From assembly GCA_027946555.1 (NCBI GenBank), contig JAPEVC010000004.1, positions 62,001 to 126,000 on the forward strand: DNA of 64,000 nt, written 5' to 3'. Below are positions 1 through 11,965 of the stretch, one piece after another. Below the pieces are notes generated by a model, which saw only the letters and a program-made list of their open reading frames with translations, did not search any database and was not told the origin of the DNA. The stretch comes from Gnomoniopsis sp. IMI 355080. Its lineage: Eukaryota > Ascomycota > Sordariomycetes > Diaporthales > Gnomoniaceae. The stretch's first letter is position 1; each line of letters begins with the position of its first letter. A program made the translations under genes and the position numbers.

Positions 1-1775
1 GTTCAGTTGCTTTCCCCTCAGAGACAGTCTCCTACTACACTTGACTCGTTGATCAGCAGCATTTGACGTATGTCATGAGCAATCGCCGCGCAATCGAGGT
101 GGACTTGTGGACAAGTCCCCAGCCACCCGACATTAGGAAAAAAGATGCCGAAAACGGGGCCTGGTCTTTTCACCGCTCACCAGTGTTTTCAACCCACATG
201 CGTACCTAGGTCTGCTTTAGCCTGGACTTACGTTTTCTTCTTGCTTCGCCTCAGAAGAGAACAACTCCCCAGATGGAGTTCGTGTTCTGGTGCTCTAAAA
301 GCCCGCCAAGCTTACCGCTCCTACCGCTGGCGGATCTTCTTGAGTCTGCCTAGGTGGAGTCCATACACGCTCATCTTCGTTGGCATCGTGGCTTTATCAT
401 CTATATTTAGATCTCACGGTAGTTGCTACTCAAGCAATAACACCCGCATTCTTTAAGGCTGCAAAATCAAATTCTTTAGCTTGCATCTTCCTGAGGAGGA
501 GGGCTTATCTTACTGGCAGTATGCAGCTCGTATCCCAAAAAGCGCTGGTCACCTATAGAGGTGTGAAACAGCGCAAGCGCGCGGGCCCGCAACACGGCCT
601 CTACAACTACGACGACCTTTGGACAACATCTAATCGTGTCGAGACTATAAGCGCCCCGCTCTGTGACCTCTAGGAGACAGTCACAGCCAGATGATAAAAC
701 CGCCACCCGTGTGTCGATGTTACAATGGCTTCTGAATTGACGTGAATGCATGCTGCAACACCCTTTGCGTCTCTCGAAGCAGTCGTTCGCCCTTTCACTT
801 TAGATGCCGCCTGTGGGTGTGTAATTTCTCAGACATCACGCTCTTACTGTGCCCCTCCTTCTCGTCTATTCCGTGTCTACTTCGTCGCTTGCTAAGAGAC
901 ATGCGACAGCGGGTAAGCAAAGGTATCGTGGGTGCCAACACCGGCTATGTTTCTGCCTCGTGGTGTTTGTACCAGTCAATCCCAGAGTTCCCGCAGCAAT
1001 GCATCCGCCTGGATATTGCGGGTAAGAAAGACGCCACATGTGCCGACCACCTGCTCGTTAGACAGCAGAGAACAGTTTACGTATGTCACGTGTAGCGTCT
1101 GGCCGCGGCATGAAACAGACATGCTCACACTAAATTGGCCAAACTTTATCCTATACAGCTCCTTTCTGATATCTCCCAACGAGACGTTGCTGTTCAGGCA
1201 CCCTTTGCGTGTTCGATTCACAGTTTCACCCCATTCTTCAACGGCTGTCTGTATCCTGCCATGGGGTCTCTGACTGCATCCTCCATCTCCCCTTCGATAA
1301 ATCTGCTTCGTCGTCTTTTACCAGCATAAAATTCCTCAATTTGACTCCCAAAAAGTCGTCATCGGAACCGCCTCGTATTGACAATCTTCGAGCCTGAGTA
1401 GCAATAGGCTGGCGTCATATACGAAACCAAGTGGATAGTTGGGTAGGACAATTTCACGCAGTGAGAGACAGCCTATCAATCACTGTTAGGATGGCGGCAT
1501 ACCATGTAGCTAGAGTACTGTCCACCTAATTCTGACTGGACACATAGCAAGTCTACTAGCAAAATCACTCATCAGGACCTCAGCGAACGAACTGCGAAGG
1601 AAGCTATTCAGGTTGTCTTGCGGAGAGACTCAAAACCAGCTGTCAAATGTATCGCGCAAAAATATACAAGGTTGAAGGTATACAGGCCCAGCCTCATTGG
1701 CTGTCACTAGGCCATCACACAGTGAAATAAATCGGGTTGTTCCGTCCGAGCTCATGCCACCGTCACGTCGCAAAT
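1..1775. other. No recognisable gene
   Basis: Short open frames occur on both strands, but none shows a known domain, a spliced continuation or a plausible signal peptide. The stretch lies downstream of the minus-strand xylanase, so its right end probably holds that gene's 3' UTR and terminator. I see no long repeat in it. Confidence 0.5.
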
Positions 1776-2581
1776 TTAGGACAGGGTGATGCTAGAGGTG
1801 CCAGTGCTCTGGTACCCCTCGGTAGCCATGATCTGGTAGTTGTACGCTCCAAGGGACTGGAAAAGTCATTGGTCAGCATTATTACCCCATCGACGAACAG
1901 GTGCAGCAACTCTGAAGCCACCAGAGATGAAAGGGAAGACGTACCAGTCCAACGTTCTTCCACGCAGCGATGTGGTTGGCAAAGGTGATGGTGCCACTGG
2001 TCCTCTTGCTCTGGCGGATGCTGAGGTACTGGTTGAAGGTCTGCGTGCCCTGAATGCTCGGGGCGTTGCTGCGGACAACCTTGTAGATGTCATAGACGCC
2101 GCCGTCGCTTGTCACGGAGCCCAGCTTGGTACCCGCTGAACCCGGGTTGTACGTGCCGTAGGTCTCGATCACGTAGTACTCAACGAGAGGGCTCGTGGTC
2201 CAGCCGTACAGCGCGAGCAGCGAGTCGCCGCCTGCATTTAGGCTGCCGGAGTATGTGATGGTACTACATAGAGTCAGCATTCAAATCAGTCCCCTCTGGA
2301 GGTACAAAACTAGACAAAGCTTACCGAGCGCTTCCAGTGGACCAGCCAATACCGCTGACGACATCCGTGTTGGACGAGGACCAGGAGAGAGAGTACTTTC
2401 CAGTACCAATCGTGAACGTGTCCGTGCCGGTCTCGACGTAGTTGGAGTAGTAGTAGCCACCAGCTGTACCCGTTCCCGACGCCGTGACGACAGTGTCACG
2501 GGCCTCAATCTGCTTGCCGGTGGGCAAGGCTGAGACGGCGCTTACGCCAAGGAGGGCGATGAGGCTCTTGATGGCAACCAT
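1776..2581 (-). CDS. Secreted GH11 endo-1,4-beta-xylanase
   Basis: The product cuts the beta-1,4-xylose backbone of xylan outside the cell. Three exons (2325-2581, 1945-2263, 1776-1856) with 61- and 88-nt introns give 218 aa, a normal size for a single-domain GH11 enzyme. Residues 1-18 form a signal peptide, followed by a short propeptide ending near QIEAR. The GH11 core includes YGWTTSPLVEYYVIE, with nucleophile Glu114, and MATEGYQ, with acid/base Glu205. Exon 3 is only 81 nt but carries that second catalytic Glu, so the last intron is essential. No carbohydrate-binding module follows. The gene is divergent from an acetylxylan esterase 2.4 kb away, which attacks the same polymer. Family assignment is firm. 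The substrate is inferred from the family. Confidence 0.96.
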
Positions 2582-4971
2582 TTTCTGTGTTCTGTGACAA
2601 GCTTCCTTGGCAATAAAGATCAAATGGAGAAAGATGCTTGGCTACAAGATCTTCAAAACGTTTCTTTCTCAGGGTCCCTTCCTGATGTTATATCTCCTTT
2701 GGCTCCAGGGATTGACCCATTCTGAGCACACGAACATCGCATCGACGGGCCGACTTGAACATGACTTTACAGGTGTGCCATGACATAGTTACATTCCTTT
2801 TCCTTGAGCTTGTTTACTTGGGGGTGGCATCTCGTTCCGGGTAAAATGAAGTTCCTGCCAGGAACCCCTTCTTCTAAGCCACACTAGAGGGTCAGTATCA
2901 GATAATTAGCTAGTGGAACTTGCCGTGGTTCCCCACATTCGAAGCGCACTTGATTCGATGCACAAAAGTACGGAGGTGGTATGTGCTGGAGTTATGCATA
3001 ATGTCGACAATGAGGAAAGGGGCGTCCACATTTGGTACTGCCCCTGAAGCCGCTGCAATACCTCTAGCGCCGGTTATAATCAACATTGGGCGGCGGCAAA
3101 TGGTCGAGTCGGCTTGATTTCACTCAACATGATATACGCTATAACCCTGAGCCGAATGAGCCTAAATCAGATCGGCCAATATGTCTACCTTTGACGTGTC
3201 TGACGTCCCGTTACCAGCCACATGCCGTTGCTTTTCAATTATGGATCTAGCCAGCTACGATAGAGTTCGCGGAGTTCACATAGTCACGATGGTAAGCTGG
3301 CACACGAGCTGCCATCTCATATGACACTCTGACTAGCTCTGGTCTTTGCCCGATCCTTTAATCCGACCAGTGCGATTCGAGACGATGGTTAGAGAGCCTG
3401 GCCCACCTGGCCCACCAGAACACAACTCTATCGCCCTGGACAAAGCTGGGGCAGTAGCGCGATGTGTTTAGCCGGTAGTATCTGCTTCGTAATAAGTACT
3501 GTGACCAATTTTGAAAGAGTCTAGAGAAGAAATGAAGCGAGGCCTGGGCCATCTGGCATACTGGCGTTCTCGACGGCACTGGCCTCGCCCAACGAACATT
3601 CTGCCGTCCAGCTTATTACTAGCAATTACCTAAGTATAGTAACAGATGATCTCCAGCACTTGCATTGTTTCGAAAAGCAAGCGGCTCAGCGGGCCTTGTG
3701 GGTGCAGATCACTCGTACCTACCTAGTAAGTAGACATCATTGTGCGGCCCGAGCCTGAAAGCTCAGCGAGTCAGCTGGGCGAAATTGTCGCCGGGCTTGC
3801 CTACCACGCCACCGACTTCAACATATTACGGACTCGAGGGTCCCGTTGTAGACCAATCTCTTTCCGAGACCATATGCCTTTTTAGCCTTGTGACCACGGT
3901 GAGAAGCAATGATGTCTGAGGCTGAAGTCCATTGCGCGCCAGGGCCTCGGACACCAAACATTAACCGCCCAAGGACTAGAAGATACTGCTATATTATCAT
4001 ACCACTGCAATCTATCTCCGCTAAGCCGTTACTTATGCAACTTTTTTTACTCGCTTTCTTCCGGTGTGGCGTGTGTTGTACAACCGGATGCCATCAAGCT
4101 GCATACTGTCTATTATCAAGGTATTCGAGCACCTGTTCGTCTCAAATGCAAGACTGCAAAGGAAGTTATAGACAGAGTCTAGTTGCTCATAGAACTGTGC
4201 AAGGTAGTGATTGATTCATCACGGCATTGGTCGGATCTCGAGACAAAATAAGGTTCTAGATCATCCATAGTGACTAGCAAAATTCTTTGGGTTCATACTG
4301 TAGATGAAATCTACTAACCTTTTCAACAGAAGTGCATTGGAAGTAATTACTATGTAGGAGTTTGAAGTCCTGAACGGAGAAAGGGGGGTTCTACCACCAA
4401 ACATGGCCCAGAACAAAGCCCCCTTGAATTACATGTATTCCAAACGAAAAGGATCCTTGGCAACCCAAATTGTGAACTCTGACCGTGCGGCTCTCCAAAA
4501 CGAAACGCGCCCGCCACCTTCTACCTCCGCCACTACCAAAGTTGGACTAGCCCAAGGATATAGTCCAGGGCAATAGGTCGACAATACTGGCCCATCATGT
4601 GGTCACTGGGAATAAGCTTTAATTAGTATAGTAGTTTAAATCATCCTGCCACCCGAGACTGCTACCCTGCCTATTACTCCGGCTGAAATCCGAAGGTCTG
4701 TTGATGTATGTCATTCTCCCGGAGGAGCATTAAACTCGAAACAGCCTACCCACCGCGCATAGTGGGTACACCGATCGCCCAATATGCTGACCCAAAGAAC
4801 GCAACGACGGCATGCCAAGGACAATATGCACTGAGACTACCAAAATGTAAATATAACAATGAGGGAGGCTCTTGTTGAGATGGCTGCCAAGACTCGTTTT
4901 TGAATTCCACACCTCACTTGTACAGTCATTCTTTCAATTTCACCGTTCACTTCATTACCAAGACTGTAAAT
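2582..4971. promoter_or_regulatory. Shared spacer between divergent xylanase and acetylxylan esterase
   Basis: This 2.4 kb lies between the start codons of two head-to-head xylan-degrading genes. TATA-like strings lie near 2688-2693 on the xylanase side and near 4846-4854 on the esterase side, each a little over 100 nt from its start. Cores matching GGCTAR, the XlnR/Xyr1 motif, occur in minus orientation at 3247-3252, 3468-3473, 3882-3887 and 4547-4552. About two would be expected by chance in this length, so they are suggestive only. Short open frames inside show no family resemblance, and I see no third gene. Confidence 0.45.
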
Positions 4972-5796
4972 ATGTTCACCAAGGCCCTCACCCTCGCTCT
5001 TTTCACCCTCGGCGCCTTCGCCTCCCCTATCGAGGTCGGCGCCGATGTTGAGAAGCGCGCGTGCCCTGGTGTGCACGTTTTCGGAGCCCGTGAGACGACA
5101 GCCAGCCCTGGTAAGGCCCTTCATTCAAACACCGGCCCAAAATAAGCATGAATTGGTCATCTAATACCTCTCTAACAGGGTACGGCTCTGCCGGCACCGT
5201 CGTGACCTCGATTGTAAACGCCCACAGCGGCGCCACCTCCGAGGCCATCTCCTACCCGGCTTGCGGTGGACAGTCTTCATGCGGTAGTGTGTCGTACGCC
5301 AACTCGGTCTCGCAGGGTACGAGCGCCGTTATCAGCGCCGTGAGCGCCTTTGCCAAGTCATGCCCAGACACGGAGCTGGTTCTTGTTGGCTACTCTCAGG
5401 GTGGTGAGATCTTTGACGCCGCGCTCTGCGGCGCCTCCGGCACTGGTGGCTCCCTCTCCAGCTACAACATCAAGGCGGCTATCTTCATGGGTGACCCACG
5501 CTTCAAGGCTGGCGCGCCATACAATGTCGGAACTTGCACTGCTGGTGGCTTTGACCAGCGTTCCGGCTCTTGTGGCAACTACAACTCCTTGATCCAGTCG
5601 TACTGCGATGTGAGTACCTTTCGATCATATGACTAGCCCGCTAGTCCGAGTTTGTCCTGTTGATCTCTTGCTGACATTTGATTGTTTATAGGCTGCTGAT
5701 CCTTACTGCTGCAACGGCAGCGACGCGGCTACACACCAGGGATATGGCACCGAATACGGGGCCAAGGCGCTGGCTTTCGTCAACAGCAAGTTGTAA
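4972..5796 (+). CDS. Secreted CE5 acetylxylan esterase (cutinase fold)
   Basis: The enzyme removes acetyl groups from xylan and so opens the chain to xylanase. Three exons (4972-5110, 5179-5609, 5692-5796) give 224 aa. A signal peptide spans about residues 1-17, and the propeptide ends in EKR before the mature start ACPGVHVFG. The catalytic triad reads as Ser119 in GYSQG, Asp193 in DPYCC and His205 in ATHQGYG. The spacing and the many cysteines match fungal acetylxylan esterases of the AXE2 type rather than true cutinases. There is no binding module. The gene is divergent from the GH11 xylanase and convergent with Pex14. A cutinase is the alternative, but the PACGGQSSCG and CCNGSDAATHQGYG segments favour acetylxylan esterase. 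Confidence 0.95.
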
Positions 5797-6202
5797 ATGC
5801 CCTTGGGAAAAGGCGCAAGAGTCTTTTGAAAAGGCATGAGCTTTGTGGTTCTCACTGTATATAATTAGGGACTTTGACACCCACAAAATGAAAATGGTCG
5901 AATCTGATTGCTGACTGTATTATTTTGATGATGTCGTTCTACCATGTTCACATGCATAGTCACAAATTCCAACGATGAGTGGGCCAATTATATTCTCCCA
6001 TTATGAGCCACATACTACTTTCAGGCGCACAGAAATCTTGAGACCAGTCCAGTGCTCGCATTTAAAACGTAAACTATGTGCAAGAAAAACTGTGCAAGAA
6101 ACCTCACAAGAACGTAGCTTGCCCGAGTTCATCCGCTGCTCAAGTGAAAACCCTACGGCACCCAGTACGCCAGCCTCGCCCTCTCAAATATGATGAGTTA
6201 CG
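5797..6202. other. Convergent 3' spacer, no gene seen
   Basis: This lies between the stop codons of the acetylxylan esterase (plus) and Pex14 (minus). It should hold both 3' UTRs and poly(A) signals. No coding pattern is visible. Confidence 0.6.
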
Positions 6203-7471
6203 TCATGAGGTGCTACCACCCGCCTCAGCCTGCGAGCTGCTGCCCGCGTCTGCAGCCGCGTTCTGCATTGAAGAGCTGCTCTTCTTGCTTGCCATTGCGC
6301 GCTGCCACTCAGGAATTTTGACCGTAGCTGGTGAAATGCCGCTGCTAAAGGGCGAACTGCGTCCATTGGCCGCCACGTCTGCAAATGACGCTCCGTTGCT
6401 TGACTTGGAAGCCTCATCCGTCTTGCTGTGCCCATTGGTCGTCCCATTGGACTCGTTGTCCTGAGTTGAAGTGGATGTTGGTGTTGGGACAGAGACAGTT
6501 GACGTCGGCCGCGAAGCCAAGGAGTTCGCATTACTGGGTTGTTGCATCCGCTGGCTGATGATGGTCTTTAGACTCTTCAGCTCGGCATTGACCTCTTGCA
6601 AACGGGTATCCGCAAGGCTTTTCTGTGCGTCCAGGGCCTTCGGAATGGAAGTCTTCAAGTTGGACACATCGTCGCGCACGCGTTGAGCCTCGTCTTCCCT
6701 TCTTCTATTGGAAGTCTTGAGGTCGCTGATGACCGTCTCAAGCTCTGCCAGAGCGGCATCCAACTTCTCTGTTCGTTGTTGCTCGGCAGCCTTAAGAGTC
6801 TCTGTATCCTTGGAAAGCTGCTCGACCAGGGCGAAGGCTTTCTCGAATTGTGAGTCGATGGACTTCTTGTCCGCTTCGAGTCGCTCGGGGGTGGGCGGTG
6901 CAATCAGGGGGTAGACATAACGCTGTTGTGTTGTCAGATATCGCGCAGTAGTCACAAGTCGGCTAAAAGGTCACTCATACCTTGCCCAGCGCATAAAGTC
7001 CGTAGCTTACACCTCCAACCACGGTCGCCATGATGAACCAGTCCCGCCAGTCCCTCCTAGGAACTTCCGGTGGCGGTGGCTGCCAGCCATAAGGCGGATA
7101 GCCTCCATAGTATGCAGGCTGTTGTCCAGGCCCTGGTGCTGGGCCAGGCGGTGGTGGGTATGACTGCGCGGGTCCGACTTGTGCTGCTGCCCTGCTCAAG
7201 GCGGCTTGTACTTCCTCGTCGGTCAGATTCTTGGCCTTGAGGAATGCGATCCGATTCTCGACTGGTGAGGCGGCTACGTTGGGGTCCTGTAAGACTGGAT
7301 ATGGGGGATCGTGTCAGTTGTTTGCTGCAAAAATACTGCTGCGAGGTCGTTGGATGTCCATGACTTACACTGGGCCTAAATGGCGTTATTAGCAAGAGAC
7401 GATCAATATGGCTTGGAAAGTGAAGATGGAGAACTTACCGCAGAGGCTACGAGGTCCTCGCGAATGGTCAT
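6203..7471 (-). CDS. PEX14: Peroxin 14, peroxisomal import docking protein
   Basis: Pex14 sits in the peroxisomal membrane and docks the Pex5 and Pex7 cargo receptors. Four exons are read: 7439-7471, a 7-nt microexon at 7369-7375, 6981-7294 and 6203-6922, giving 357 aa. Residues 1-55 form the conserved N-terminal Pex14 domain (MTIREDLVASA, then FLQDPNVAAS and LTDEEV). A Pro/Gly/Tyr-rich linker follows, then one hydrophobic segment at about 96-118 (WFIMATVVGGVSYGLYAL), RYVYPLIAPP, and a long coiled coil at about 130-225. The tail is Ser/Thr/Asn rich. Without the 7-nt exon the frame breaks exactly inside the conserved FLQDP stretch, so I consider it real. The gene is divergent from NDC80 over 442 bp. 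Confidence 0.93.
7369..7375 (-). other. PEX14: 7-nt coding microexon of PEX14
   Basis: On the minus strand the exon GCCCAGT is flanked by an acceptor (ATTTAG) and a donor (GTAAGT). It supplies Ala12, Gln13 and the first base of Phe14. It restores the frame between MTIREDLVASA (phase 0) and LQDPNVAAS. The flanking introns are 63 and 74 nt, normal for this genome. Confidence 0.82.
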
Positions 7472-7913
7472 GCTGGGCAGAGTCTTCAGACTCGCTGCAT
7501 TTGCATTGCGATGGTGGTTGGCAAAGGCTTGAAAGTTGATTGTGCAGATGAGAAAAGGACGGCTTGTGACGGCCGCGACTACTTACCCCAGCATGTTCGA
7601 TCGAGGCTGGTCCGGGGAGCCGAGGTTCAGTCTGTCAGCGCTTCCGGGCGGCAATTAAGCGCGCCCGCAGGCCCACTTTCTCCTCACCAAGCCTGCGATC
7701 CCTGCTCCCGAACTGTTTGTTGACTCGGCAACGCCTTGCGTGCATCGATTGTTTGCGCGGGCCCAAGACACGGTCTGACGATTGACCACCTTGCTTGCAC
7801 ATGCAATTCTAAGAAACATCGACTTGATTAATTACGAATTGAATCGCGAGAGCCTACAGATCTAAAATCATCAAAGAGAATCTCCCGAATCTCCCAGAGT
7901 CACGATTGAAGCC
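7472..7913. promoter_or_regulatory. Bidirectional promoter region PEX14/NDC80
   Basis: These 442 bp separate two divergent start codons. I see no third gene and no clear TATA box. The spacing suggests a shared promoter region, but nothing in the sequence proves co-regulation. Confidence 0.45.
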
Positions 7914-10430
7914 ATGTCGCAAGACACGGGTTTGTGGAGTGTGCGGCGGCCAAGAGAGGTGAGTGAGCCCGGTGGTGCTACAGTGCTCCAAAGTCCTCTT
8001 CCTCGCCAGCAATCTTTTGTTATCCACCCTCCCCGCGACCGCGCCCAACTCTACACATACAACCACCCCAATTCTCAACCACGCCTCCGCAACAACACAC
8101 CACAACACGATTGCTGCTGCTTTGCTTCACACACATATATATATATTCGATACTGTACTAATGCAATTCCTATCGCCTAGACTCTTGGCGGCATCAGCTA
8201 CAACTCCGCCATTCCCCAGCCCGCATCCGCGATGAAGCGCTCACACTCTACCTCCATGGGAGGCGCCGCCCCGTACTCGAGCAGCCACACCCGTTCCGTC
8301 TCGGGATCTAGGCAGTCCCTGGCCATGTCGAGGCCACCACAGCCGCTCTTCACGCGCTCCTCTTCAGGTGGAAATTTGGCAGACATGGGCGGAGTTTCCT
8401 CCGCCAAACGCATGTCCTACCAGCCCAACAGCACCTCCACACTCAAATCCTACAACCACACCCCCGGGAGCAGTCTTCCCGGCCGCCCATCCAACGACGG
8501 CGAGCGCCGGAGCAGTGTCTATCGCGCGCGCACGTCCACCCACGCCCACATCGGCGGTCACCAGAGCTTCTTTCAACAGGCCCCTCAAACCGCTGGTGTG
8601 CCACGCGACCCGCGCCCACTAAAGGATCGCGCATACCAGACGAGGATAGGCCAGGAGTTGCTGGACTACTTGGCGCAAAACAATTTTGAACTGGAGATGA
8701 AACACGTCCTTTCGCAGAATGTGATAAAATCCCCGACGCAAAAGGACTTCAACTACATGTTTCAATGGCTGTACCACCGCATCGACCCGAGTTACCGCTT
8801 TCTCAAGAACATCGATCAAGAAGTACCGCCACTACTGAAGCAATTGCGGTACCCATACGAAAAGAGCATCACAAAGAGCCAGATCGCCGCTGTCGGAGGG
8901 CAGAATTGGTACATGTTTCTCGGCGTGTTGCACTGGATGATGCAGCTGGCGCTAATGCTGGATGCATACGCTACCAACCGTTACGAGTATGCTTGCCTTG
9001 AGGCAGGCGTTGATGTCACCGGCGACCACATCATCTTTGATTTCTTAGGCACTGCATATGACGATTGGCTTAATATGCCCGAGGACTCGAGTGAGGAAGA
9101 TGCGAAGCAGGCTCTGGCTCCGCATGTGCAGCAGATGGCGATGCAATTTGAGAGAGCGAACTCCAAGTTCGATCAGGATCTACAGGCATTGGAAGCAGAG
9201 AACACCAGACTGCTGCAGGAAATCGAAGACCTCGAGAAGATGACACCAGATCCGGCTGTTCTTGACAATCACCACCAGATCATGGAGGAGGACCGATTCA
9301 AGTTTGAAGAGTACAACACCATGGCTGTGCAACGGACTGAGAAGTACGAGAGCAGGATAAAGGTTCTCCAAGAGGAACTTGACAAGACTATGCAGGAACT
9401 ACAGGAAGCAGATGAGGAGCGGAGAGGCCTACAGAAGGAAGTTGACGACCAAGGGATAAGCATGGCGGATATCGACCGCATGACTTCGGAACGGGAGCGA
9501 CTACAAAAAGGCATAGAGTCCGCCAGCCAGCGATTAGACGAGGTCAAGAAAAAGGTCGCGGACAAGGAGGTCGAGGCTAGCAGGAAACTCGACGAGCTCG
9601 AGCGGCATGTTGACCGTTACAACACGCTGGCCTATCAGATTGGCCTGATCCCGTCCAATGCCACCAACGCCAAGGGCAAAGACTACGAGCTGAGGGTCAC
9701 CGTCAATGAAGGCCCCAACTTTACCTCGTCCCAGCTCAAAGGCTCATTTGCCGACGGCTTCGAAAACGAGCGCCTTCTGGCGGATCCGCATACAGGCTAC
9801 CAGCCAGCGCATATCCTCAACCTGGATCTGCGCGGCCAGGTCAAGAACGCCTTCATCGCGCTGCGAAAGGAGATTTCGGAGCGGCGGTCCGCGTCGATGG
9901 ATACGATGATGAAGGACCATGAGCTCTTGGACAACATCAAGGAGGCCATGGAGGATAAGCGGAATGAGGTGGAAGCGCTTGAACACCGCGTGCGCGCCGC
10001 AGAGGAGGAGCACGAGAAGACCAAGGAGGTCACAAATGCGCAGCGCATGAATAGCGATGCGCAGATCGAGAAGATGGAAAAGGAGCTTGCCAAGATGCGG
10101 GCGAACTTAAGTGAGAGTGTGCAGTTGATGGAGCAAAGGGAAATGAACGTGAATATTGAGTAAGGGCCCCTTGTTCGACCAGCACTTACCTCCTGCTCCT
10201 TTCAAAATTTGCTGACATTCAACAGGTACGAGCAGCTCACGATCCGGGCCAATGCCCTCCGAGAAGAGCTCCATACCGAGATCACACGCATGCTGAACGA
10301 CACCATCAAGTTCAAAATGCATGTACAAAAGGGGCTCGAGGACTACGAGAGCTTCGTAGTGGATGAGCTGGAGAAGGAGTTGAACACAGGCGAGTCGGCG
10401 GGCGATGATGAGATGGACGAGGAGTTGTAG
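7914..10430 (+). CDS. NDC80: Kinetochore protein Ndc80 (Hec1)
   Basis: Ndc80 is the microtubule-binding subunit of the outer-kinetochore Ndc80 complex with Nuf2, Spc24 and Spc25. Three exons (7914-7958, 8181-10159, 10226-10430) give 742 aa. The first 45-nt exon encodes MSQDTGLWSVRRPRE and joins TLGGISYNSAIPQP after a 222-nt intron that contains a short TA-repeat tract. This N-terminus is typical of filamentous-fungal Ndc80. A basic, Ser/Pro-rich tail comes first, then the calponin-homology-like head at about 155-290 (RIGQELLDYL, FNYMFQWLYHRIDP, GVLHWMMQLALML), then coiled coil to about 700 and an acidic end. A start at the downstream ATG (8232) would lose the conserved first residues. VPS25 follows on the same strand. 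Confidence 0.96.
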
Positions 10431-11056
10431 TTTTGTGATTGTCTTGCTTTGCTGTTGCGATTCCTCCATTTTTTTCGCTTCTGCGCTCTGTTCAAATGTC
10501 GATACCAAGCATCATGAGGCGGCGGTGTTGGGACTGGGGCATGGAGTACGAAAGGGGTTTTGGGCAAGGTCAGGATTCTTTTTCTTTCTTTGGTCGATTT
10601 GAGGACCGTTGCCTTGGGTTAAAGCATTACTGGATACCGCGCGGGGAGGGCTGCCTGTGTTTTTTTTTTTGTAAAAGGTCAACCCATCACCTCTATGTTT
10701 CGCTCCTTTTCGAATGATGAAATGATCCGAGACAATGTTCTAGACCACCTACCAAACTTTGTGTGCACCTATTAATTGCTCGTGGCTGTATGACCAGGAT
10801 TTGCTGCTGCTACTGCTGCTACTGCTGTGCTATAGCAGCTGTCCCGCGTCCCGAGGCGCTGGTAAGGCTGAAGGCTGTCGACCCCTGCACTGCAACCCCC
10901 CTTCCCCCCACCAAGAATGACGGATCGCGGGGCACGGCCGCCATCATCACAAGCTTTCCTCGTCCTTCCTATTCCACTCCTTGCCTTCCTCATCATCGTC
11001 TCTCACATAGCACTCTACTCTCCCCCTTTTTCCCATCTCACAAACAACCGCGCACA
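10431..11056. other. Spacer between NDC80 and VPS25
   Basis: It holds the NDC80 3' UTR, a poly-T tract near 10661-10670 and the VPS25 promoter. A CTG/CTA triplet tract lies at 10802-10828. The VPS25 frame stays open upstream to 10763, but that part is low-complexity and looks non-coding. Confidence 0.5.
10802..10828. repeat. Imperfect CTG/CTA triplet repeat
   Basis: This is a run of CTG triplets interrupted by CTA, about 230 bp upstream of the VPS25 start codon. If read in the VPS25 frame it would give a Cys/Tyr run, which argues against translation. Confidence 0.7.
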
Positions 11057-11733
11057 ATGGCAACCACTCCACCAGCAACCCCCTTCCCCTTTCCCCGCGA
11101 ATACTTCTTCCCAGCCTTCTTCACCCGCCAAACCAACCTCAACACACTGCACGCGCAGCTCGTGAAATGGGCCGCCCTCGTGCTCGCCTACTGCCGCCAC
11201 CATCGCATATTCAAACTACCCCTCACCCCGGACTCCTCTACTGCCATCACCGCCAACACCACGAGTAGTAGTAGTAATAATAGTGCGCCCTCCGCAGACG
11301 AGCTCTTCCACAACCGCCGCATCAACCGTCGCCTTGCGCTCGCCGATGTGCGCGAGGTCATTGACTTCATGCGCAAGGACGGCCGCGCCGAGTACGTGGG
11401 CGACGGCGGCGGCGGCGACGTGGTGTGGATCTACTGGCGCACGCCTGAGGAGTGGGGAGCGTTGATTGAGGCGTGGGTCGATAGTACCGGGCAGAAGGGG
11501 ACGGTGTTGACGCTTTACGAGCTAATAGAAGGGGAGGGCACCGTGAGCACAGGTGAGTTTTGGAGGGATGGTGGGACGGTAGGTTATTGTGTGTATGCTG
11601 ACTTACGCCGATGTCGATAGAGTTCCACGGTCTCGATCAAGATCTCCTGCAAAAAGCACTGAATACATTGGTCAAGAGAGGGAAGGCACAAATCTTCGGA
11701 CAGGAGGACTCTCAGGGTGTCAAGTTCTTCTGA
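11057..11733 (+). CDS. VPS25: ESCRT-II subunit Vps25
   Basis: Vps25 is the ESCRT-II arm that recruits ESCRT-III during sorting of ubiquitinated cargo into multivesicular endosomes. Two exons (11057-11552, 11621-11733) give 202 aa, the usual Vps25 length. It has two winged-helix domains. The first begins FPFPREYFFPAFFTRQ, with LVKWAALVLAYCRHHRI. The second contains EEWGALIEAWVDSTGQKG, TVLTLYELIEGE and, after the intron, FHGLDQDLLQKALNTLVKRGKAQIF. A Ser/Asn/Thr-rich insertion near residues 60-75, built from AGT repeats, separates strand elements and looks lineage-specific. The start MATTPPATPF was chosen because it directly precedes the conserved PREYFFPAFF. The gene is convergent with RTT107, with 232 bp between the stop codons. 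Confidence 0.95.
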
Positions 11734-11965
11734 ACACCACAATAACAAGATGGAGCCGTCTCTGCGAGATCACAATAATTCATAGGTGGGTGGCTACCTA
11801 TGGGATGGGATAATTTGAGAAGGATAGATTATGATGATGCCGCCGGCGCTCCGTCCAAGAGTTATAACACTTCAACCGCCACAATGTTGGCCCACAACCT
11901 CAACAAGTCAACTGATGCAACAGCAACACGGCGAGAACTCATCAATATGAGTCCATCTTTGCAGC

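Noticed and set aside
10763..11056. N-terminal extension of Vps25
   Set aside because: The frame is open for 98 codons upstream, but it encodes a Cys/Tyr run from a triplet repeat and low-complexity sequence. The ATG at 11057 directly precedes the conserved start.
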